Below are positions 1-5,533 of a DNA stretch of 6,546 nucleotides, in pieces. Under the pieces are notes generated by a model that ran no database searches, was not told where the DNA came from, and worked only from the letters and a program-made list of their open reading frames with translations. The DNA comes from Microcaldota archaeon (GTDB taxonomy: Archaea; Micrarchaeota; Micrarchaeia; Norongarragalinales; UBA97). The translations under genes and the position numbers were made by a program. The DNA lies in NCBI GenBank assembly GCA_016217775.1, contig JACRGG010000053.1, positions 1 through 6,546 on the forward strand, given 5' to 3'. The first letter of the stretch is position 1; every line of letters starts with the position of its first letter.

Positions 1-257
1 CGAGTGTCTTTTCTTAATTCGCTACTCCGCCAAACGGCCATTCCAGTATCTTGGTTTATATCAAAGACATTCATCTCAACTGGATAATTTTTTTCAGATA
101 TTGAAATAACTTCAGAATAATACCCGGGGTTTAATAGAACTTGACCAACAGCAATATTACTAAGCTCATTCTCTTGACAAGCTTCAGCAATTGTATTACT
201 CGGTAAAACAAATAGTAACAAGAATGCCAGTACGACTATTTTCTTCAGTTTTCCCAC
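1..257 (-). CDS. Secreted protein of unknown function (C-terminus beyond window)
   Basis: This is an open frame of 85 codons that runs off the left edge. The start is taken as GTG at 257. An in-frame TAA lies four codons upstream, so the only other starts are TTG at 266 or CTG at 263. The N-terminus is a classical signal peptide: a basic stretch (MGKLKK), a hydrophobic core (IVVLAFLLLFVL), then PSNTIAEA, with cleavage likely near residue 24-26. A cysteine follows (AEAC), but this is a poor lipobox. The mature part (for example VGQVLLNPGYYSEV, then NVFDINQDTGMAVW) looks like a beta-rich extracellular domain. I do not recognise a family. The gene is AT-rich (85 G+C in the first 240 bases by my count) and uses ATA, TTA and AAT freely, unlike the trp genes. 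No clear Shine-Dalgarno site is seen, and the remainder is needed for any functional call. Confidence 0.6.
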   Translation of the reverse strand, partial: MGKLKKIVVLAFLLLFVLPSNTIAEACQENELSNIAVGQVLLNPGYYSEVISISEKNYPVEMNVFDINQDTGMAVWRSSELRKDT

Positions 258-308
258 CGACAGCAATTAGGGGTTTATTGTTAATCAAGATATTGTTTGC
301 TTTGGGCT

Positions 309-968
309 TTATCTGAAATCGTGCCTGATTTTTGAAATAAAGTCCTTGATGTCTTCCCGGACGCTATCCTCTGTTTTTTCCTCGCTTGCGCTGCCTGCAA
401 CGCGGATTTGCAGGTCGCTTGCAAGATACGCTTCTTCAACACTTCGAGAATGCGTTCCGCGTTCGCGGGCAAGTTTGGTGCCAATTCGTTTTGACCGGAT
501 GCTTCGCCTAACTTCTCCAGTCATAAGGATAATAATTTCTCGGGATAATGGGCTTTTTCTTTTCCACCAGAATAAAACAAATAATACGAGTAAAAGAAAG
601 CCAAACAGCCCGATGCCGCCATCATTTGCTAAAAAGCCGGCAAACAACAGCAAGGCGCCAACTAACCCAAGCAAAGGAACGTATTTAGAAAGATTTGAAG
701 GCGCGGCAAGCGTTGGCTTTTCTTCCTCATCCTCTCTTTTTACAAACAATTTTGCGTCAAGATCGGCTATTTCCTCCCAATGCCCTGTTTTCTGAATAGA
801 GAATTCTTCCCGCTCAATAGAATAATCCAAGTCCTCCAGTTTCTCTTTAATGCCTTCAAAAATCCATTTCGGGTTTCCAGAAGATATCGGCAATTCAGTA
901 TAGTTGAGCATTTTCTTGATGTCTGACCTGGAAGGCCAAGTAAAATCTTGTTCAGGCAAAAAAACCAC
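309..968 (-). CDS. Membrane protein of unknown function, two predicted transmembrane segments
   Basis: The product is 219 residues from GTG 968, with stop TAA at 309-311. An in-frame TAG lies four codons upstream of the GTG. A later ATG at 911 (MLNYTELP) is an alternative start. Residues 1-95 are soluble and charged, ending in an acidic stretch (REDEEEK). Two hydrophobic helices follow at about 97-115 (PLLGLVGALLLFAGFLA) and 117-136 (IGLFGFLLLVLFVLFWW), with a short glycine-rich turn between them. A basic cytoplasmic-looking tail (KRK, then RRSIRSKR) ends in a charged helix of about 50 residues. This hairpin layout suggests both ends lie on the same side of the membrane, probably the cytoplasm. 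No Shine-Dalgarno site precedes either start, and coding signal continues upstream in another frame, so the true N-terminus is probably lost to a frameshift at 958-964. I do not recognise a family or function. Confidence 0.6.
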   Translation of the reverse strand: MVFLPEQDFTWPSRSDIKKMLNYTELPISSGNPKWIFEGIKEKLEDLDYSIEREEFSIQKTGHWEEIADLDAKLFVKREDEEEKPTLAAPSNLSKYVPLLGLVGALLLFAGFLANDGGIGLFGFLLLVLFVLFWWKRKSPLSREIIILMTGEVRRSIRSKRIGTKLARERGTHSRSVEEAYLASDLQIRVAGSASEEKTEDSVREDIKDFISKIRHDFR

Positions 969-1041
969 CGCAAATCGCTAAAGAAATACATAGAATACAG
1001 GCAAGGGCGATATAAAAACACGACACTGCTTTTAAACAAAT
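965..1041 (-). pseudogene. Out-of-frame N-terminal segment of the membrane protein gene (candidate)
   Basis: On the minus strand this frame encodes a hydrophobic stretch (LKAVSCFYIALACILCIS, then LAICGGF) that looks like a signal anchor, then hits TGA just after a run of seven T (958-964). Removing one T from the run would join it to LPEQDFTWPSRSD in the downstream frame. A GGAGG lies at 1051-1055, nine bases before an ATT (1041) in this frame, and GTG at 1026 is the first conventional start. The in-frame TGA at 1042-1044 limits further extension. T-rich DNA gives hydrophobic residues in every frame, so this is suggestive and not proven. Confidence 0.35.
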
Positions 1042-1057
1042 TCAGCCGAGCCTCCAT

Positions 1058-1200
1058 CGATTGCCTGCGCACCCCAAGTATTCTGCATAACGTATGCTTC
1101 AATGATTAATGAAAATCATTTGAGCCTGAACGAGGCGGAACGTTGGCCTAATTTTGTTTAAAAGGCTTTTAGTCCACTAGTTTAGTGTTTCACCCAAAAG
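1058..1200. other. Divergent intergenic region with small inverted repeats
   Basis: This non-coding stretch lies between the minus-strand membrane protein gene and plus-strand vapB. It holds GCATA-ACG-TATGC (1085-1097), AATGATT-6-AATCATT (1101-1120) and CACTA-GTT-TAGTG (1175-1187), plus a TTTAAAAGG at 1157-1165 that could be a TATA-like box. The arms are short and could be chance in AT-rich DNA. No convincing small gene or structured RNA was seen. Confidence 0.35.
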
Positions 1201-1201
1201 G

Positions 1202-1209
1202 AATAAATA
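1202..1209 (+). promoter_or_regulatory. Candidate TATA box for vapB
   Basis: The AATAAATA stretch would put a transcription start about 25 bases downstream, near 1230-1235. That gives a leader of about 22 bases carrying the Shine-Dalgarno site of vapB. The call rests on placement and base composition only. Confidence 0.3.
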
Positions 1210-1225
1210 CGCGTTTTGCACATAA

Positions 1226-1237
1226 TTAACGTGTTAA
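1226..1237. promoter_or_regulatory. Candidate VapB operator, near-palindrome
   Basis: TTAAC-GT-GTTAA is a perfect 5-base inverted repeat with a two-base centre. It sits just ahead of the vapB Shine-Dalgarno site and overlaps the likely transcription start. Ribbon-helix-helix antitoxins of this class usually repress their own promoter by binding such short inverted repeats. Assigning it to VapB is inference. Confidence 0.4.
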
Positions 1238-1245
1238 AGCAATTA

Positions 1246-1254
1246 GGGGGGTGA
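1246..1254 (+). promoter_or_regulatory. Strong Shine-Dalgarno site of vapB
   Basis: GGGGGGTGA matches the full GGAGGTGA site except for one A-to-G change, which still pairs by G-U wobble. It lies right before ATG 1256 and fixes that start. Confidence 0.7.
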
Positions 1255-1255
1255 A

Positions 1256-1498
1256 ATGAAAGTGGTTAACTTGACGATAGCGGTTTCAACGGACTTGAAA
1301 AAGCAATTGGATGAAAATCCGGAAATCAATTGGAGCGAGGTGGCGAGGCAGTCGTTTAAGAAAAAACTCGACGACTTGGCTATTCTCAATGAGTTCAGCA
1401 AGGACAGCGCTTTAACGCAGAAGGACGTGGAGCGCTTGAGCAGGAAAGTCGGCTTGGCTTTGACTAAGCGGCTTGAAAAGGCGGCGAAAAGCAATTGA
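1256..1498 (+). CDS. vapB: VapB-like ribbon-helix-helix antitoxin
   Basis: The product is 80 residues from ATG 1256, with a strong Shine-Dalgarno site immediately upstream. Residues 3-9 (VVNLTIA) form the DNA-contacting beta strand, residues 11-20 the first helix, and NPEINWSEVARQSFKKKL (about 21-38) the second helix. The motif of Asn-Trp-Ser-Glu-Val is typical of archaeal VapB antitoxins. The C-terminal half (about 40-80) is charged and helical, as expected for the part that wraps and blocks a VapC toxin. The stop TGA overlaps the TTG start of a PIN toxin frame (TTGA), the usual vapBC arrangement. The toxin frame is cut short, so this antitoxin appears orphaned; it could still act as a repressor or neutralise a related VapC elsewhere. 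The family call rests on motif and toxin context. Confidence 0.75.
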   Translation: MKVVNLTIAVSTDLKKQLDENPEINWSEVARQSFKKKLDDLAILNEFSKDSALTQKDVERLSRKVGLALTKRLEKAAKSN

Positions 1499-1566
1499 AG
1501 ATAGTAATAGACGCCAACGTTCTTTTCGCAGCCGCACTCAAGGAAGGCCTGCAATTGCACGATTGA
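1495..1566 (+). pseudogene. vapC: Truncated VapC PIN-domain toxin remnant
   Basis: Reading from TTG 1495, which overlaps the vapB stop, gives MKIVIDANVLFAAALKEG and five more residues before TGA at 1564-1566. This is the signature N-terminus of a VapC PIN ribonuclease, with the first catalytic aspartate (D6 in IDANVLF). Full VapC proteins are around 130 residues, so about 110 are missing. I searched all three forward frames to 1728 and found no later PIN motif: no conserved glutamate segment and no T-x-D-x-D-F type motif. The toxin was therefore lost by deletion or substitution, not by a single stop codon. It should have no nuclease activity. Confidence 0.7.
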
Positions 1567-1728
1567 GGCAATCAAGGCGGGAACTGGCGCAAAAACGTTG
1601 TTTTTGCTGAAAAAAACCGCGAGTTCTACCAAAGGCATATATATCGTATTTTTCTAGTATTAGTTATTGCTTCCCCGTGTTTGCATAAGTTTAGGCTTGT
1701 GCAACCGCGGGCTAAAAAGTTGGTTTAA
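1567..1728 (+). other. Spacer after the vapC remnant, with a possible TATA box
   Basis: This stretch lies between the broken toxin and the NYN gene. An ATATATAT run at 1637-1644 preceded by AAAGGC resembles a BRE/TATA pair and could drive the NYN gene from a start near 1667-1670, leaving a leader of about 60 bases. A short T-rich patch (1648-1653) follows. The first part may be scrambled remains of vapC, but I could not align it to PIN motifs. Confidence 0.3.
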
Positions 1729-2370
1729 TTGATTGTACAGCCGAAGGCTTGCTTGTTGATTGACGGAACGAACTTCTACCACGCGGTGAAAGAAAGCGGG
1801 CGAAACGCGTTAAGCGAACTGGAGTTTACTCGAATCTTTCAGGAAGTAAGCAAAAAAACTGGTTTGCTTGAAGTAAGGTATTACGACGCTGTTAAAGACC
1901 GGACGAAAGACGCCGTTGGCTACGCGGGGCAGCAAAAGTTTCACGAAAAACTGCGGAAAACAAGCGGCAAGCTATCGATTCACTCAAGGCCATTAAGATA
2001 CGCGGTAAACATTACCCTGCAAAAAGCATTGGATGCAGGAAAACAATCCGGCATTATCGACGAGTGCAAAAACAAGTTATGGCAGTTTCTAGTAAACTTG
2101 AAGCTGATAAAACTCACGAAAGAAAAAGGAATCGACGTGCTAATGGCGGTTGATGCTATTGAAGCGGCGCAAACGAAAAAATTCGATTTCATAATATTTT
2201 TAACCGGAGACGCCGATTTTGTTCCCGCAGTGCACTTAATCAAGAAAATCGGCGTAAAAACAATAAACTTGCACGCTTACCGTGGAAGCTCAACAGAATT
2301 AAGGCACGCGTGCGACAGCCACGCGCTAATCTCCTTCAACGAAAACCAGCCGCCAATCAATTGGTACTAA
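1729..2370 (+). CDS. NYN-domain (LabA/DUF88-like) PIN-fold nuclease
   Basis: The product is 213 residues from TTG 1729. An in-frame TAA directly precedes the TTG, so the frame cannot extend upstream. The NYN signature is clear: LLIDGTNFYHAV (residues 9-20) with acidic D12 and N15; KEKGIDVLMAVDAIEAA (131-147) with D136 and D142; and FLTGDADFVPAV (157-168) with D161 and D163. These acidic residues form the metal-binding pocket typical of PIN-like ribonucleases, so an RNA-cleaving role in the cytoplasm is likely. The C-terminal part (GVKTINLHAYRGSST, then an Asp-Ser-His) completes the Rossmann-like fold. Length fits a single-domain family member. There is no strong Shine-Dalgarno site. It converges on sod with a 28-base gap and sits 230 bases after an orphan antitoxin. 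The substrate is unknown. Confidence 0.8.
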   Translation: MIVQPKACLLIDGTNFYHAVKESGRNALSELEFTRIFQEVSKKTGLLEVRYYDAVKDRTKDAVGYAGQQKFHEKLRKTSGKLSIHSRPLRYAVNITLQKALDAGKQSGIIDECKNKLWQFLVNLKLIKLTKEKGIDVLMAVDAIEAAQTKKFDFIIFLTGDADFVPAVHLIKKIGVKTINLHAYRGSSTELRHACDSHALISFNENQPPINWY

Positions 2371-2398
2371 TCCCCGGTTAGTTCAGTGCGCCTTCCGC

Positions 2399-3022
2399 CT
2401 ATTTTTGTTCTGAAAGCTTTCGCACTTTCTCGATTATCGAATAGTTTTTCTCGACTTTCTTCCAATCAATGTTGTTGACTACCGCGTCAACGTACGCAGC
2501 GCGGTTCGGCCCGTAATCGCGGTAGTACGCGTGCTCGAAAACGTCAATGGCCAGTAGCGGAACGCAACCCCAGACTCCGCCTTGGTTGTGAGTGTCGCCG
2601 GTGTAATTGTGCACCTCGCCGTCGGAAAAATCGAATACGGTTACCGCCCAACCCAGTGCGGAGAGAGCGCTTGCCTTGAAGTCCTCCTTCCACTTGTCGA
2701 TTGAGCCAAAGTCTTCCTCGATTTTTTTCACTACCGACTCGCCGCTAGGCTTGCCGTTTCCTCCCAGGGCTTCCCAAAACAATTCGTGGAGCACTTGGCC
2801 GTTGGCGTTGAACGTCTCGCGCCTTTTCAACTCGCCGAACTCCGAGTAGTTCGCGTTTGACTTGCTGCGGTCCGCGGTTTTGAGCTTTTCGTAAATCTCG
2901 TTTCTCTTCATTACGTACCCAGCGTAGTGCTTGTCGTGGTGGAAAGTGTTCGTTTCCTTGCTGATTCCCGAAAGCGCGTCGTACGCGTACGGCAGCGGTT
3001 TAACCAAATACTTGTCGGCCAT
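2399..3022 (-). CDS. sod: Superoxide dismutase, Fe/Mn family
   Basis: The product is 207 residues from ATG 3022 (MADKYLVKPLPY). An upstream in-frame ATG at 3046 exists, but a GGAG Shine-Dalgarno site at 3033-3036 favours 3022. The enzyme converts superoxide to oxygen and hydrogen peroxide in the cytoplasm. The N-terminal helical hairpin carries H28 in FHHDKHYAGYV with gateway Y36, and H79 in GQVLHELFWEAL. The C-terminal alpha/beta domain carries D160 and H164 in AIDVFEHAYYRDY. These four residues are the canonical metal ligands. A glutamine at 147 (THNQGG) sits where Sulfolobus-type and Mn enzymes place their second-sphere Gln, and position 75 is Gly, so the metal (Fe, Mn or either) cannot be settled by sequence. 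Length is normal. It lies after trpC on the same strand but seems to have its own promoter. Confidence 0.93.
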   Translation of the reverse strand: MADKYLVKPLPYAYDALSGISKETNTFHHDKHYAGYVMKRNEIYEKLKTADRSKSNANYSEFGELKRRETFNANGQVLHELFWEALGGNGKPSGESVVKKIEEDFGSIDKWKEDFKASALSALGWAVTVFDFSDGEVHNYTGDTHNQGGVWGCVPLLAIDVFEHAYYRDYGPNRAAYVDAVVNNIDWKKVEKNYSIIEKVRKLSEQK

Positions 3023-3032
3023 AATACATCCA

Positions 3033-3064
3033 CTCCATTTAACCAAATTCTAAAAAAAGTATAA
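3033..3064 (-). promoter_or_regulatory. Candidate promoter and Shine-Dalgarno site of sod
   Basis: On the minus strand a TTATAC box (3059-3064) followed by seven T (3052-3058) lies about 25 bases before a likely transcription start near 3040. A GGAG (3033-3036) ten bases before ATG 3022 then serves translation. The T run may also end trpC transcripts, since archaeal terminators are often T tracts. Both roles are inferred. Confidence 0.4.
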
Positions 3065-3126
3065 CTAGGTTATAGCACGAAGGGTTTTTTAGAGTTCCTC
3101 TTTGAAGCCATTTGCAACAAGATGCA

Positions 3127-3900
3127 CTACTTGAGCGCGAGTTCGCGTATTTTCATCGCTTGGTTATCTGTTTTCCACAACGCGGTGCCAACCAAAACCG
3201 CGTTAATGCCCAGGTTTTTCACGAACTGGGAGTCCTCGCGGGTTTTCACCCCGCTCTCGCTAACTCTCGGCCTTCCAGCCAATAGTTTTTCGTCGACAGA
3301 ACCCATTATTTTCTTTGTTTGGGCAAAATCGACTTTGAGAGTCTGCAAGTCCCGATTATTGACTCCAAGGGAATCAGCTTTTGTTTTCAAAGCGCGCGAG
3401 AACTCGCTTGAAGTGTAGCACTCGAGGAGGACTTCCAAGCCCTTCGAGTGCGCGTACTCAATGAACTCGCCAACGTCAAGATTGCGTCTGTCCATCACGC
3501 TTTGAATCAATAAGACCGCGTCGGCTCCAACCGCGCTCGCGCAATCAACTTGCTTAAAATCCAAGACAAAGTCCTTGAACAATACGGGCAAGCCAACTGT
3601 TTTCTTAACTGCGGTCACGTCGCTGACGTTTCCCTTAAAGGATTTTTGCGCGACTACAACAGATACCGCGCCCGCCCCGTTTTCCTCAAACAATCTAGCG
3701 GTTTTTTCAACGTCAACGCCAGTCAGGGAATAATCGCCTGCTGGGGACGCGCGCTTTAATTCCGCGATTAGGGCAAAGTTTTTCAAAAGCGCTTTGCTGA
3801 AACTAATTTTCCTTACTCGCGCCCGCACCGGCGCGTCGTAGTAGCCGCTTGCAATGCTTTCCTTAGCTTCCGCAATGAATTTGTCTAAAATGTCCGCCAT
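3127..3900 (-). CDS. trpC: Indole-3-glycerol phosphate synthase
   Basis: The product is 257 residues from ATG 3900 (MADILDKFI); a TTG at 3915 would add five residues but is less likely. The enzyme closes the indole ring of CdRP to give indole-3-glycerol phosphate, a late step of tryptophan synthesis, on a TIM barrel. Known catalytic and binding residues are present: E47 and K49 in IAELKRASP, K109 in VLFKDFVLD, E160 in VLLECYTSSE, N181 in LGVNNRDL, and E215 with S216 in RVSESGVKT. The phosphate loop is GINAVLVGTALW. The beta-3 segment reads VSVVVAQK where most homologues have V-L-T-E/D. It starts 16 bases after trpD and is the last trp gene of the cluster. Confidence 0.93.
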   Translation of the reverse strand: MADILDKFIAEAKESIASGYYDAPVRARVRKISFSKALLKNFALIAELKRASPAGDYSLTGVDVEKTARLFEENGAGAVSVVVAQKSFKGNVSDVTAVKKTVGLPVLFKDFVLDFKQVDCASAVGADAVLLIQSVMDRRNLDVGEFIEYAHSKGLEVLLECYTSSEFSRALKTKADSLGVNNRDLQTLKVDFAQTKKIMGSVDEKLLAGRPRVSESGVKTREDSQFVKNLGINAVLVGTALWKTDNQAMKIRELALK

Positions 3901-3916
3901 ATTTCTCAAGCCCAAT

Positions 3917-4939
3917 CTAATACTTCAAACTGGTTTCTTTCAGCAACTCTAGTTTTTTCATTGCCGCGCCGGAATCAACTGCTTTTTTCGCCAACTCAAT
4001 TCCTTCCTTAATCGAGTTTGCAACCCCGCTTGCGTACACTGCAGCACCCGCGTTTAGCAATACTATGTCACGAGCAGCGCCGCTATCTGCGGAGAGAACC
4101 GAAAGGATTTTCTGCGCGCTTTGCTTCCTGTCTGAAACCACGAGGGAGTCAAGCGGTTGTTTGGAGAACCCAAAGTCCTCGGGGGAAACCTCGTATTGTT
4201 TTACCTCACCGTTCTCGACTTCCAAAACCATTGTTTTCGAGCTTAATGAAAGCTCGTCAGTATCACTTGAAACCACGATGGCTTTCTCGCAACCCAAGTT
4301 TTTCAAAACCCGCGCCATCTTCGTTGCGGCGGACTTGTCGAACACTCCGAGCAGCTGGCGCTTGGCCCCCGCCGGGTTGGAGAGCGGGCCGAGAATGTTG
4401 AAGACCGTCTTGAATCCAAGCTCCCGCCTTATTGGCGCGACTATTTTAAGCGCGGGGTGAAAAGCGGGGGCGAATAAGAACACGAACCCGGTTTCGTCAA
4501 AGAATTTCTTGGCGCTTTGAGCATCAAAAGCGATTTTGACTCCAAGCTCTTCCAGGACATCAGCGCTCCCGCACTTGCTTGACGCCGCGCGGTTCCCGTG
4601 CTTGGCGACTTTAACGCCTGGCACCGCGCTTGCAACGATTGCCGCGCAAGTCGAGATGTTGAAAGTCTTAGTTCCATCCCCACCAGTGCCCGCGGTGTCA
4701 ACTAAATTACTGGAATCCAAGTTCGCCGCAACTGCGTTCTTCCTCACGCTTTGGACAAACCCGGTGATTTCATCAACGGTTTCTCCCTTTAGCTTTAACG
4801 CGGTTAGAAACGAGCTGATTTGCACTGGCGTCGCCTTGCCCGCTAAAATCAAGTCAAGGGCCAAAGAGGATTGCTCGACGGTCAAATTGTGTTTTTCAAC
4901 AACTAATTTCAGCAATGCAGGAAAATCTTCGCAGGGCAT
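3917..4939 (-). CDS. trpD: Anthranilate phosphoribosyltransferase
   Basis: The product is 340 residues, the usual length, from ATG 4939, which directly abuts the trpG stop (TAAATG). A GAGGTG Shine-Dalgarno site (4949-4954) inside the end of trpG lies nine bases upstream. The enzyme joins anthranilate to PRPP, releasing pyrophosphate. It has an N-terminal helical domain (1-75) followed by the PRPP-binding motif DTAGTGGDGTKTFNIST (81-97). KHGNRAASSKCGSADVLEEL (113-132) and the anthranilate-binding RRELGFKTVFNILGPLSNP (171-189) come next, then the metal-binding acidic pair D228-E229 in DTDELSL. The last motif normally reads G-L-D-E after a His-Gly; here the loop is shortened and altered. The call is secure all the same. 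Confidence 0.95.
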   Translation of the reverse strand: MPCEDFPALLKLVVEKHNLTVEQSSLALDLILAGKATPVQISSFLTALKLKGETVDEITGFVQSVRKNAVAANLDSSNLVDTAGTGGDGTKTFNISTCAAIVASAVPGVKVAKHGNRAASSKCGSADVLEELGVKIAFDAQSAKKFFDETGFVFLFAPAFHPALKIVAPIRRELGFKTVFNILGPLSNPAGAKRQLLGVFDKSAATKMARVLKNLGCEKAIVVSSDTDELSLSSKTMVLEVENGEVKQYEVSPEDFGFSKQPLDSLVVSDRKQSAQKILSVLSADSGAARDIVLLNAGAAVYASGVANSIKEGIELAKKAVDSGAAMKKLELLKETSLKY

Positions 4940-5533
4940 TTACGCGCGCACCTCAATAAAATTTTTAAGAATTTTCTTTCCGTCCTCGGTTAAGATGGAC
5001 TCCGGGTGGAATTGAATCCCGTAAATCGGAAGTTCCTTGTGCTCCACCGCCATTACTTGATTGTCGTCAAGGCTTTTAGCGGTTACTTCAAGACACGACG
5101 GCATCAATTTCTCGTCGCCGACGAGGGAGTGGTAGCGCATTACCGACAGCGGGTTTTTAACGCCTGCAAAAATCCCTTTTCCATTATGCTTCACTAAACT
5201 CGTCTTTCCGTGCATTGGAAGAGGCGCGCGGATTACCCTCCCGCCAAACGCGCTGATAATCCCCTGGTGGCCGAGGCACACTCCGAGAATCGGAATAGTT
5301 TTTCCAAGCTGTAGAATCACTTGCCTGCAAACCCCGAAGTCCTTCCCGTTATCCGGGTTTCCAGGCCCGGGGGAAATGATTATTTTATCAAACTTTTTTG
5401 ACTCTATCTGCCTTATGGTCAATTCGTTGTTGCGCGCGACTGTAACTTTGCACCCTAGCCCACCGACGTACTGGTAGAGGTTGTACGTAAACGAGTCGAA
5501 ATTGTCTATGAGCAGGACGTTAAGTTCATTCAT
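4940..5533 (-). CDS. trpG: Anthranilate synthase glutamine amidotransferase subunit
   Basis: The product is 197 residues from ATG 5533, which overlaps the trpE stop (ATGA). A GGGGGAG (5544-5550) ten bases upstream serves as Shine-Dalgarno site. It is a class I glutaminase that feeds ammonia to TrpE. Motifs include LLIDNFDSFTYNLYQYV (7-23), IIISPGPGNPDNG (51-63), the nucleophile elbow LGVCLGHQ with C86, and the His-Glu pair in GIQFHPESILT (H176, E178). MHGKTS and YHSL complete the substrate and subunit contacts. It is a single domain with no fusion to TrpD or TrpE. PabA-type bifunctional use cannot be excluded, but the trp neighbours support TrpG. Confidence 0.95.
   Translation of the reverse strand: MNELNVLLIDNFDSFTYNLYQYVGGLGCKVTVARNNELTIRQIESKKFDKIIISPGPGNPDNGKDFGVCRQVILQLGKTIPILGVCLGHQGIISAFGGRVIRAPLPMHGKTSLVKHNGKGIFAGVKNPLSVMRYHSLVGDEKLMPSCLEVTAKSLDDNQVMAVEHKELPIYGIQFHPESILTEDGKKILKNFIEVRA

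Noticed and set aside
281..484. Minus-strand open frame of 67 codons over the 3' end of the membrane protein gene
   Set aside because: Same strand but out of frame with the membrane protein, with low-complexity Lys/Ala/Gln content typical of a shadow.
767..1102. Minus-strand open frame of 111 codons overlapping the membrane protein gene
   Set aside because: It overlaps the membrane protein in another frame, its lower half is an unstructured shadow, and it has no recognisable motif. Its upstream part was considered only as a possible piece of the frameshifted N-terminus.
1551..1573. GCAATTGC palindrome followed by GATTG-AGG-CAATC inverted repeat at the vapC remnant stop
   Set aside because: Considered as a deletion scar or terminator, but the arms are only 4-5 bases and CAATTG occurs often nearby, so chance is the simpler reading.
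2371..2398. Possible terminator between the convergent NYN and sod genes
   Set aside because: The 28-base gap shows no hairpin and no T tract on either strand.
4018..4460. Plus-strand open frames antisense to trpD
   Set aside because: Rich in Arg, Ser and Pro with no domain pattern. They mirror the codon structure of the secure trpD gene on the other strand.
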